From an uncultured Oscillospiraceae bacterium (GTDB lineage: Bacteria > Bacillota > Clostridia > Oscillospirales > Oscillospiraceae), in contig CAKTGM010000034.1 in NCBI GenBank assembly GCA_934561515.1, positions 1 to 19,962 on the forward strand: DNA of 19,962 bases, written 5' to 3'. Shown in pieces: positions 14,262 to 19,962 of this stretch. The notes beneath the pieces were generated by a model. The model saw only the letters and a program-made list of their open reading frames with translations, searched no databases and was not told the origin of the DNA. Position 1 is the first letter of the stretch. Every line of letters starts with the position of its first letter. The translations under genes and the position numbers were made by a program.

Positions 14262-14664
14262 CGTCTTCCTCCATCATCCGGTTAAATAGCTCGTTGATGC
14301 GCGCGTGATCGCCGCGCAGGTACAGCCAGCCGAAGAGCGCCTCAAGGCCCGTGGCCTTCTGATAGTCGGCGCGGTCGGCGTGGTGGGGGACGGAGTGAAC
14401 GTTTGCGTTGCGCCCGCGGCGGAACACAGAGGCCTCTTCCTCCGTCAAAAGGGGAAGAAGCTTTTCTGCAAAGCGCGCCTGCTGCGGCGCGCAGACGAGC
14501 TCGATCGTTGCGCGGTGAAGGCCCTTGCCCGTCGCCTTGCCGTGCACGCACAGGTAGGTGCGCACGAGCAGCTCGTACACCGCGTCGCCCAGGTGGGCAA
14601 GACCGATGGAGCTGATGGCGCGGATGGCGTCGTCATTCATTTTGGCTTGTGTATAATCGTACAT
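14251..14664 (-). CDS. mrnC: Mini-ribonuclease III
   Basis: 137 residues: an RNase III catalytic domain with no double-stranded RNA-binding domain, as expected for Mini-III, which trims 23S rRNA precursor ends in Bacillota. Visible motifs are LAHLGDAVYELLVR (catalytic Asp27 and Glu31), FRRGRNANVH and the closing YQKATGLEALFGWLYL (Glu108). The ATG at 14664 has caggag about 6 bases upstream on the minus strand. It is the first gene of an operon with rqcH and transcribed from a strong promoter at 14694-14722. In many Bacillota it instead sits beside cysS; here that neighbour is absent. Confidence 0.95.
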   Translation of the reverse strand: MYDYTQAKMNDDAIRAISSIGLAHLGDAVYELLVRTYLCVHGKATGKGLHRATIELVCAPQQARFAEKLLPLLTEEEASVFRRGRNANVHSVPHHADRADYQKATGLEALFGWLYLRGDHARINELFNRMMEEDDAT

Positions 14665-14693
14665 AAAAACTCCTGCTGATCAAAAGTGCATAC

Positions 14694-14722
14694 ATTGTAT
14701 ATCCTTCCCGCATTTCTGTCAA
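14694..14722 (-). promoter_or_regulatory. Promoter of the mrnC-rqcH operon
   Basis: On the minus strand a perfect TTGACA (14717-14722), a 17-base spacer and TACAAT (14694-14699). Confidence 0.85.
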
Positions 14723-14751
14723 TCGGCGGGCGCGGCGGCAAGGAAAAAGCG

Positions 14752-14779
14752 TTGCGCTTTTTTGAAAAATCGCTATAAT
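14752..14779 (+). promoter_or_regulatory. Promoter of the lipoprotein gene
   Basis: A perfect TATAAT (14774-14779) follows a weak TTGCGC (14752-14757) at 16-base spacing. It is divergent from the mrnC promoter. Confidence 0.6.
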
Positions 14780-14819
14780 GGCAGAAAAGAAGACCCTTTG
14801 CTCTAAGAGGTGAAATAGT

Positions 14820-16349
14820 ATGAAAAAACTGCTTTCCATTCTGCTTGCGGCGCTGCTTTTGCTGCTTTTCGCCGCCTGCGGTGAAAAGGATGACCTGCCC
14901 GATGATGCGTCCGCCTACGGAGACAGGCTCATCAAAGAGCTTTACGCCGAGGAGGGCGACTTCAGCGACCCCTCCGGCGGCACGGTGCACTATTTTTATC
15001 ATGTGCCGCAGCTCGTGTCGGAAACGGCGGTGGCCGCCGCGCTCAATGCCGAGATCGCCGACCGCTTCGGCGCGCTTGCGCAGGAGCAGAAGAATATGAT
15101 GGCCGCGAAAGCCTCGCCCGTTTGCCCGTCGATCCGCTGGGAGAGCCACTGGAACGACAGCCTTCTCTGTCTTGTGGTGGAGAGCACGCGGGACGACGGC
15201 TCGACGGATTGCGCCGTCTACAGCTACGATTTTTACGGCGGGCAGCGCCTGACGAGCGAGGATCTGATCGCGCGCTGCGGCCTGAACGGGCAGGATTTTG
15301 TCGACGGCGTGCGATGCACGGCGGCAAACTACTTCGACAATACCTATCGCGGCGCGCTCCGGCAGGGGGCGAGCGGCGCGGATTTTATCGCCTCCTACAC
15401 CGAGCGCCGCGCGTGGACGCTCTCGGACGCGAACATCAACACGCAGATGCTCGTCTACCTCGCAGAGGGAGGCACGCTGCACACCATCCAGCCCCTCGGT
15501 TCTTTTGCCGGATCGGAATACTATCATGTAGACCTCACGCCGGACTTTTCTCCGCCCGCCTGTGCGGAGCGGACAGCGGAGGACCGCTTTGTGCGCGCCG
15601 GGCTGACGGCGGACGGAGGGCTGAACGTGAGCTTTGAAAAGACGGCGGATTCTGCGTGGTACGCGGAAAATTTCCGCTTTGACTATGAAACGATCTACCC
15701 CGTCGCAGGGCTGTACTCCGATTATACGGACGTGTTCATCGGCTCGGTGGGGCAGGGGTACTTCCCCTATGTCTTTCTGCTCACGAGCGAGGGCGCGGTC
15801 GAATATGTCAACCTTCTCGAAGGGCTGACGGCGGGCTTCCTCTGCTGCGGCGGGCCGCTCGGCGGCGTGGGCGATATCGTCTCGTTTGAATCCGGCGAGG
15901 TCGAGGAGGACTACGGCACCTATCAGACTGTGTTCGCCGTTGACCAAAACGGCAGGAAGTACGACCTCTCCGGCCCTGTGAGCGATGCGGACTACACGCT
16001 GCCCGCGGAATTTCTCGGCGAGTGGAGCGCGGACGTTACGCACGACACGGCCGAGCAGGGAAGCTACGAGAGCACCTATGTCCTCACGCTCACGGATGGA
16101 GGCGGCGTCACGGTGCAGGACATCAACGCAGAGGTCGGGCTCTATTTTGAGTACACGGGCCAGCTCAACTACCTCGGTACGAACGGCGAGGGCATGGTCT
16201 TCGGCTATCATCTCAACGAGCGCACGGGCGCGGTGCGTTATGGCGCGTTTACGCTGCTGCGCGGCGATGCGCTGCTGCGCGTCAAGGTCGTGACGGGCGA
16301 AAATCTCTTTGACGCGCCGAGCGGACGCGCGACGGAATTTTCGCTGTAG
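14820..16349 (+). CDS. Lipoprotein of unknown function
   Basis: 509 residues. A lysine start (MKK), a leucine-rich helix and the lipobox LFAAC put the lipidated cysteine at residue 20, so the protein is anchored on the outer face of the membrane. From about residue 55 to 180, YHVPQLVSETAVAAALNAEIADRF, a DGSTDCAVYSYDFYGGQRLTSEDLI turn and TAANYF resemble the DUF4163/DUF3298 fold of PdaC and RsiV; this is pattern-level similarity only. The C-terminal 115 residues (EFLGEWSAD...GGGVTVQDI...GAFTLLRGDALLRV) look like a small beta-barrel of lipocalin type. No catalytic motif is seen. The ATG at 14820 has aagaggtg 8 bases upstream. It is transcribed alone. Confidence 0.8.
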   Translation: MKKLLSILLAALLLLLFAACGEKDDLPDDASAYGDRLIKELYAEEGDFSDPSGGTVHYFYHVPQLVSETAVAAALNAEIADRFGALAQEQKNMMAAKASPVCPSIRWESHWNDSLLCLVVESTRDDGSTDCAVYSYDFYGGQRLTSEDLIARCGLNGQDFVDGVRCTAANYFDNTYRGALRQGASGADFIASYTERRAWTLSDANINTQMLVYLAEGGTLHTIQPLGSFAGSEYYHVDLTPDFSPPACAERTAEDRFVRAGLTADGGLNVSFEKTADSAWYAENFRFDYETIYPVAGLYSDYTDVFIGSVGQGYFPYVFLLTSEGAVEYVNLLEGLTAGFLCCGGPLGGVGDIVSFESGEVEEDYGTYQTVFAVDQNGRKYDLSGPVSDADYTLPAEFLGEWSADVTHDTAEQGSYESTYVLTLTDGGGVTVQDINAEVGLYFEYTGQLNYLGTNGEGMVFGYHLNERTGAVRYGAFTLLRGDALLRVKVVTGENLFDAPSGRATEFSL

Positions 16350-16370
16350 CGCGGGGCAAAAGAAGGGGAG

Positions 16371-16397
16371 CGGCGGGCGCGGATGCGCCCGCCGTTT
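16371..16397 (+). terminator. Hairpin after the lipoprotein gene, weak terminator
   Basis: A perfect 10-bp GC stem (16371-16380 with 16385-16394) has a ggat loop but only ttt follows. It starts 22 bases after the stop. Confidence 0.5.
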
Positions 16398-16448
16398 CAG
16401 CGCCCAAGCAGGGCTTCAAAAAAGTTTTGAAGAAAATGAAAAAAAGGC

Positions 16449-16477
16449 TTGACAGTTTCGACTCTGCGTGCTATATT
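16449..16477 (+). promoter_or_regulatory. tRNA-Ala promoter
   Basis: A perfect TTGACA (16449-16454), a 17-base spacer and TATATT (16472-16477), 45 bases before the mature tRNA. Confidence 0.85.
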
Positions 16478-16522
16478 ATCACTTGTTCCGAGCCAAACGG
16501 GACGACAAAAACAAAACGGCAT

Positions 16523-16598
16523 GGGGGTATAGCTCAGCTGGGAGAGCGCTTGACTGGCAGTCAAGAGGTCAGCGGTTCGATCCCGCTTATCTCCACCA
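16523..16598 (+). tRNA. tRNA-Ala (GGC anticodon)
   Basis: 76 bases including an encoded CCA. The cloverleaf is complete: acceptor GGGGGTA/TATCTCC, D-arm AGCTCAGCTGGGAGAGC, anticodon stem CTTGA/TCAAG with loop CTGGCAG (anticodon GGC, reading GCC/GCU), and T-arm AGCGG-TTCGATC-CCGCT. The acceptor has the G3-U70 wobble pair, the identity element for alanyl-tRNA synthetase. It is a single-gene unit with its own promoter and terminator. Confidence 0.97.
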
Positions 16599-16599
16599 T

Positions 16600-16645
16600 G
16601 AAACACCTCGAAACCTGATGGTTTCGGGGTGTTTCATTGTTTTCT
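16600..16645 (+). terminator. Terminator of the tRNA-Ala gene
   Basis: gaaacacc-t-cgaaacc pairs with ggtttcg-g-ggtgtttc around tgat (one mismatch), followed by attgttttc. It begins one base after the CCA end. Confidence 0.88.
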
Positions 16646-16668
16646 GGCAGGAAAACCCCTTCTGAACA

Positions 16669-16697
16669 TTGAAATTCTGCCTGAAAAAGTATACAAT
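16669..16697 (+). promoter_or_regulatory. Promoter of the GlpA-like operon
   Basis: TTGAAA (16669-16674), a 17-base spacer and TACAAT (16692-16697). This leaves a leader of about 80 bases before the first gene. Confidence 0.75.
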
Positions 16698-16706
16698 TAA
16701 TTGGTT

Positions 16707-16755
16707 AGATTGCTCTCGCAAGGAGAGTGCTGAACAATCTGCTTGACAGCAAGAA
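16707..16755 (+). promoter_or_regulatory. Structured leader of the GlpA-like operon
   Basis: agattg-ctctc (16707-16717) can pair with gagag (16723-16727) and, past a 7-nt bulge, caatct (16735-16740). A second small hairpin, cttg-acag-caag, follows at 16742-16753. There is no T-run, so it is not a plain terminator. It could be a protein-binding site or RNA switch; I do not recognise a known riboswitch class. Confidence 0.35.
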
Positions 16756-16782
16756 GTTTATTTGAGGTGGGAGGAGCATTTT

Positions 16783-18234
16783 TTGGATTCGGATATCATT
16801 ATCGTGGGCGCAGGTGTAGTTGGCTGCGCCCTGGCACGCGTTTTGAGCCGGTATGACTGCAAGGTCGTGGTGCTGGAAAAGGCGGACGACGTGGCGGAGG
16901 GCACGAGCAAGGCCAACAGCGGCATTGTGCACGCGGGCTTTGACGCGCATCCCGGCTCTTTGAAGGCGCGCCTCAACGTGGAGGGCGCGGCAATGTACCC
17001 CGCGCTCTGCGAGGAACTGGGTGTGCCCTACAGCCGCCCCGGCGCGCTGGTGCTGGGCTTTGACGAGGGCGACCGCGCCACCATCGAAAGGCTTGTAAAG
17101 CAGGGCGCGGAAAACGGCGTGCCCGGCGTGCGGCTCATTGAGCGCGAGGAGATCATGGCGATGGAGCCGAACGTAAACGGCGAGGTCGTCTGCGCGCTGT
17201 ACGCGCCCACGAGCGGCCTCACCAGCCCCTATGAGCTGACCTATGCGCTCGCCGACCATGCTGCGCTCAACGGCGTGCGCTTCGAGCGTGATACGGCGGT
17301 CACGGACGTAAAGCGCGAGGGAGCGCTCTGGCGCGTGCAGACGAACAGGGGAGAATACCGTGCGAAGGTGTTTGTCAACTGCGCCGGCGTCTTCGCAGGC
17401 GAAGTGCACAACATGATCTCCGATACGAAGCTCAATATCATCTATCGCCGCGGCCAGTACTATCTGCTCGACCGCGTAACGCCGATGCCCTTCCGCATGA
17501 CCATGTTCCAGTGCCCCACCAAGATGGGCAAGGGCGTGCTCGTTTCCCCGACGGTGCACGGCAATACCCTCCTTGGCCCGACCGCCGAGGATATCCCCGA
17601 CGGGAGCGACGTTTCCACCACCGCGGACGGGCTTGCAAGCGTGCTCCAAAAGGCGGGGCTGACGTGGCCCGGCGTGAACCTGCGCGCCGCCATTACGAAC
17701 TTTTCCGGCGTTCGCGCGCACGAGGAGCGGGATGACTTCGTCATCGGCAGGGTGTCCGGCGCGGAAAACGCGTTTGAAGCCGCGGGCATCGAGAGCCCCG
17801 GCCTTTCCGCCGCGCCTGCCATCGCGGAGATGCTCGGCGGCCAGATCGCGGAGGCCATGGGCCTTTCGGAGAAGGCGGACTACCGCCCCGCGCTGCCCCT
17901 GCCGAAGCCGTTTAGCGCCATGACGAACGAGGAGCGCGCGGCGGCGGTCGAACGCGACGTGCTGTACGGCAATATGGTCTGCCGCTGCGAGACTGTCACC
18001 GAGGCGGAGATCCGCGCGGCGATCCGCCGCCCTGTGGGGGCGCGGAGCGTGGACGGCGTGAAGCGCCGCACGCGCGCGGGCATGGGCCGCTGCCAGGGCG
18101 GCTTTTGCAGCCCCCGCGTCGCGGAGATCCTTTCTGAGGAGCTGAACATTCCCATGACCGATGTGACCAAGTGCGGCGGCGGCAGCTATCTGCTCAGCGG
18201 CACCATTCTGGACGCGCTGAAGGAGGAAGAGTGA
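16783..18234 (+). CDS. GlpA-like FAD-dependent dehydrogenase with C-terminal BFD-like [2Fe-2S] domain
   Basis: 483 residues. An N-terminal FAD Rossmann fold (IIIVGAGVVG, motif at 9-14) leads into a DAO-type domain (EGTSKANSGIVHAGFD, VNCAGVFAGEVHNM, ...NFSGVRAHEERDDFVIG). From about residue 390 there is a BFD-like domain with Cys400, Cys402, Cys437 and Cys442 (CRC...RCQGGFC). This is the layout of the large subunit of anaerobic glycerol-3-phosphate dehydrogenase and related 2-hydroxyacid oxidases. The substrate is probably glycerol-3-phosphate, but glycerol kinase and uptake genes are not in the window. I chose TTG 16783 because gggaggag lies about 6 bases upstream and the protein then starts just before the first strand. 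It is the first gene of a three-gene operon, with one base separating it from the next. Confidence 0.9.
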   Translation: MDSDIIIVGAGVVGCALARVLSRYDCKVVVLEKADDVAEGTSKANSGIVHAGFDAHPGSLKARLNVEGAAMYPALCEELGVPYSRPGALVLGFDEGDRATIERLVKQGAENGVPGVRLIEREEIMAMEPNVNGEVVCALYAPTSGLTSPYELTYALADHAALNGVRFERDTAVTDVKREGALWRVQTNRGEYRAKVFVNCAGVFAGEVHNMISDTKLNIIYRRGQYYLLDRVTPMPFRMTMFQCPTKMGKGVLVSPTVHGNTLLGPTAEDIPDGSDVSTTADGLASVLQKAGLTWPGVNLRAAITNFSGVRAHEERDDFVIGRVSGAENAFEAAGIESPGLSAAPAIAEMLGGQIAEAMGLSEKADYRPALPLPKPFSAMTNEERAAAVERDVLYGNMVCRCETVTEAEIRAAIRRPVGARSVDGVKRRTRAGMGRCQGGFCSPRVAEILSEELNIPMTDVTKCGGGSYLLSGTILDALKEEE

Positions 18235-18235
18235 G

Positions 18236-19513
18236 ATGATACAGCAGGAAAACAGCGTGCAGAGAGTGGATGTGCTGGTGATCGGCAGCGGCCCTGCGGG
18301 CCTTGCGGCCGCCATTGCCGCCCGCGAGGACGGCGTAGAGAATCTGCTGGTGCTCGAGCGTGAGCATACGAGCGGCGGCATCCTGCGCCAGTGCATTCAC
18401 AATGGCTTTGGCCTGCACCGCTTCAAAGAGGAACTGACGGGCCCGGAGTATGCCCAGCGCGACATCGACCGCGCCCGTGAGCTGAACATTCCCATCCAGT
18501 GCGACACCACGGTTCTCTCTGTGGACGCAAACCGCCGCGTCACCTGTGTCAGCGCCGCGCACGGTCTTCAGACCATTGAGGCGGGCGCGATCGTGCTGGC
18601 GATGGGCTGCCGCGAGCGGCCCCGCGGCGCGCTGGGGATTCCCGGCACGCGCTGCGCCGGCATCTATTCCGCCGGCACGGCGCAGAAATTCGTGAATATG
18701 GAGGGCTTCATGCCCGGCAAGCGCGTGGTCATTCTCGGCAGCGGCGACATTGGCCTCATCATGGCCCGCCGCATGACGCTGCAAGGCGCCAAGGTGCTCG
18801 CCTGTGTGGAGCTCATGCCCTATTCCTCGGGCCTGAACCGCAACATCGTGCAGTGCCTGAACGACTATGACATTCCCCTCTACCTGAGCCACACCGTCAC
18901 CGACATTCAGGGCCGCGAGCGGTTGAGCGGCGTGACCGTTTCGAAGGTGGACGAGCATCGCCGCCCCATCCCCGGCACGGAAATGCATTTCGACTGCGAT
19001 ACGCTGCTGCTCTCCGTGGGACTCATCCCGGAAAACGAGCTGAGCGCGCTCGCGGGCGTGGAGCTCTCGCCGCTGACCTCCGGGGCGACGGTCGACGAGC
19101 AATTGCAGACGAGCGTTCCCGGCATTTTTGCCTGCGGCAACGTGCTGCACGTGCACGACCTTGTGGACCATGTGAGCCGCGAGAGCTTCAAGGCAGGTCA
19201 CGCGGCCGCAGCCTATGTAAGGGGCGAGAAGAATACCGCCCCCGCCGCGTGCGTGAAGGACGGCGAGGGCGTGCGCGGCGTGGTGCCGCAGCGCATCCGT
19301 CTTACCGGCGAGAGCCGGGAGGTGGAGCTGATGTTCCGCCCGAGCGGGGTCTTCAAGAACGCCTCTGTAGTGGTGCGCAGCGGCGAAAAGGAGATCGCCC
19401 GCAAGCGCGCGGCCATCTTCACCCCCGGCGAGATGGCCGTCATTCCGCTCAAGGGCGAGACGGTGGCCGCGCTGGATGGCGCCGACATCACCGTGAGCAT
19501 CGAAAGGAGCTGA
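18236..19513 (+). CDS. FAD/NAD(P)-dependent oxidoreductase, second subunit of the GlpA-like system
   Basis: 425 residues. FAD motif GSGPAG (17-22), the family-specific GGILRQCIHNGFGLHRFKEELTGPEYA stretch, an ATG-like strand LAMGCRERPRGALGIPG, a second Rossmann motif GSGDIG (168-173) for NAD(P)H, and the FAD-closing GIFACGNVLHVHDLVDHVS. It is homologous to the small flavoproteins paired with GlpA-like subunits, and to HcnB-type proteins. It should accept electrons from the GlpA-like subunit and pass them on, perhaps to NAD(P). The ATG at 18236 has aaggagg about 11 bases upstream and lies one base after the previous stop, suggesting coupling. Confidence 0.9.
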   Translation: MIQQENSVQRVDVLVIGSGPAGLAAAIAAREDGVENLLVLEREHTSGGILRQCIHNGFGLHRFKEELTGPEYAQRDIDRARELNIPIQCDTTVLSVDANRRVTCVSAAHGLQTIEAGAIVLAMGCRERPRGALGIPGTRCAGIYSAGTAQKFVNMEGFMPGKRVVILGSGDIGLIMARRMTLQGAKVLACVELMPYSSGLNRNIVQCLNDYDIPLYLSHTVTDIQGRERLSGVTVSKVDEHRRPIPGTEMHFDCDTLLLSVGLIPENELSALAGVELSPLTSGATVDEQLQTSVPGIFACGNVLHVHDLVDHVSRESFKAGHAAAAYVRGEKNTAPAACVKDGEGVRGVVPQRIRLTGESREVELMFRPSGVFKNASVVVRSGEKEIARKRAAIFTPGEMAVIPLKGETVAALDGADITVSIERS

Positions 19514-19519
19514 GGCAAC

Positions 19520-19873
19520 ATGGAACAGAACATCACCTGCATCAACTGCCCCATGGGCTGCCGTATGAGCGTCACGGTGGAAAACGGTGTCGTGACGGAA
19601 GTTCGCGGCAACACCTGCAAGCGCGGCGAAAAATATGCGCAGCAGGAGTGCGTCGCCCCCGAGCGCATGGTGACGGCGGTGCTCCCCGTAGAGGGACGCA
19701 AAATGCCCGTGAGCGTGAAGACGCGCTCGCCCATCCCGAAAAAAGAGATCGCACACTGTATGCAGCAGCTCGCGCAGGTACACCTCACCGCGCCCGTTCA
19801 CGTGGGCGAGGTCGTGCTTGCCGACGTCTGCGGCAGCGGCGTGGATGTGATCGCCACCAAGACGGTCGAGTAA
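19520..19873 (+). CDS. DUF1667 family small iron-sulfur-type protein, third subunit
   Basis: 117 residues. Four conserved cysteines in CINCPMGC (7, 10, 14) and NTCKRGEKYAQQE (33) are typical of DUF1667 and suggest an Fe-S cluster. The rest is KMPVSVKTRSPIPKKEI and VLADVCGSGVDVIAT. The triad GlpA-like protein, FAD oxidoreductase and DUF1667 is a recurrent operon in Clostridia, often beside glycerol kinase. The protein is probably the electron-transfer subunit. The ATG at 19520 has aaaggag 11 bases upstream, within the end of the preceding gene. Confidence 0.9.
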   Translation: MEQNITCINCPMGCRMSVTVENGVVTEVRGNTCKRGEKYAQQECVAPERMVTAVLPVEGRKMPVSVKTRSPIPKKEIAHCMQQLAQVHLTAPVHVGEVVLADVCGSGVDVIATKTVE

Positions 19874-19910
19874 ACGCCGCGCACCAGTGCTTTGCCCTCC
19901 CGCATCGCGC

Positions 19911-19929
19911 GGGGCGCTCAGAGCGCCCC
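19911..19929. other. GC-rich hairpin after the DUF1667 gene
   Basis: ggggcgct-cag-agcgcccc is a perfect 8-bp stem without a T-run on either strand. It lies 38 bases after the operon stop. It may slow polymerase or mark convergent 3' ends, but it is not a standard terminator. Confidence 0.4.
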
Positions 19930-19962
19930 ACGCAGCAGCGCGAGCCATTCGACGAGCTTCGA
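19918..19962 (-). CDS. Possible C-terminus of a convergent gene
   Basis: Reading the minus strand in from the right edge gives SKLVEWLALLRGAL and then TGA (19918-19920). The composition is protein-like and the convergent arrangement is plausible, but 14 codons cannot prove a gene. The stop sits inside the hairpin at 19911-19929. Confidence 0.3.
   Translation of the reverse strand, partial: SKLVEWLALLRGAL

Noticed and set aside
14744..14762. aaaaagcg-ttg-cgcttttt hairpin as a terminator
   Set aside because: It lies within the divergent promoter region with no upstream gene to terminate; the -35 of the lipoprotein promoter overlaps it.
14637..16211. Minus-strand open frame opposite the lipoprotein gene
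   Set aside because: It would run through the divergent promoters and into mrnC; no motifs, while the plus-strand frame has an RBS, signal peptide and lipobox.
16706..16734. CIRCE element (HrcA operator)
   Set aside because: The right half GAGTGCTGA is close to the consensus, but the left half does not match TTAGCACTC at the required 9-base spacing, and the operon is not a heat-shock operon.
16698..16782. T-box or known riboswitch leader
   Set aside because: No T-box consensus (AGGGTGGNACCGCG), no terminator stem, and no core of a riboswitch class that I can recognise.
18194..19948. Long minus-strand open frame opposite the redox operon
   Set aside because: It covers parts of three well-supported plus-strand genes and has biased shadow composition.

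Overview
The window reads as a chromosomal segment of a GC-rich Clostridia (Bacillota), most likely a gut anaerobe of the Oscillospirales/Ruminococcaceae type. This is inferred from gene content, not a computed placement. The clues are an [FeFe] hydrogenase, Mini-RNase III next to RqcH, a dockerin-bearing surface protein with a Thr/Gly linker, a DUF1538/PII pair, a GlpA-like/FAD oxidoreductase/DUF1667 operon, strong AGGAGG-type ribosome binding sites and sigma-A-like promoters. I see no transposase, prophage, CRISPR array or plasmid function.

Layout. (1) 1-960: the 3' end of a secreted protein gene with a 15-bp tandem repeat, a regulatory-like beta domain and a C-terminal dockerin, followed by three terminator-like hairpins. 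(2) 983-1918: a class IIA HAD phosphatase. (3) 1937-4180, minus: a duplicated DUF1538 membrane protein and a tandem-domain PII-like protein, one base apart. (4) 4244-6157: a TetR regulator divergent from a flippase-like membrane protein, with two inverted repeats between them. (5) 6174-8143: an MscS channel divergent from an M19 dipeptidase. (6) 8199-11928: a hydrogenase operon, an Fe-S/GltD-like flavoprotein whose 3' end overlaps an [FeFe] hydrogenase. (7) 11944-14722, minus: mrnC, rqcH and a small membrane-anchored unknown. (8) 14752-16397: a lipoprotein of unknown function. (9) 16449-16645: tRNA-Ala(GGC) with its own promoter and terminator. (10) 16669-19873: a three-gene redox operon resembling anaerobic glycerol-3-phosphate dehydrogenase. 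(11) 19918-19962: a possible C-terminus of a convergent minus-strand gene.

Most units are self-contained, with a recognisable promoter and a terminator, several of them bidirectional between convergent genes. Two metabolic themes stand out. The hydrogenase operon probably couples NAD(P)H, ferredoxin and H2. The GlpA-like operon probably feeds electrons from a small hydroxy substrate into Fe-S/flavin carriers. The most unusual unit is the DUF1538/PII pair. Both proteins are internally duplicated, and the linker of the PII-like protein carries a full Shine-Dalgarno and ATG that could release the second domain on its own.
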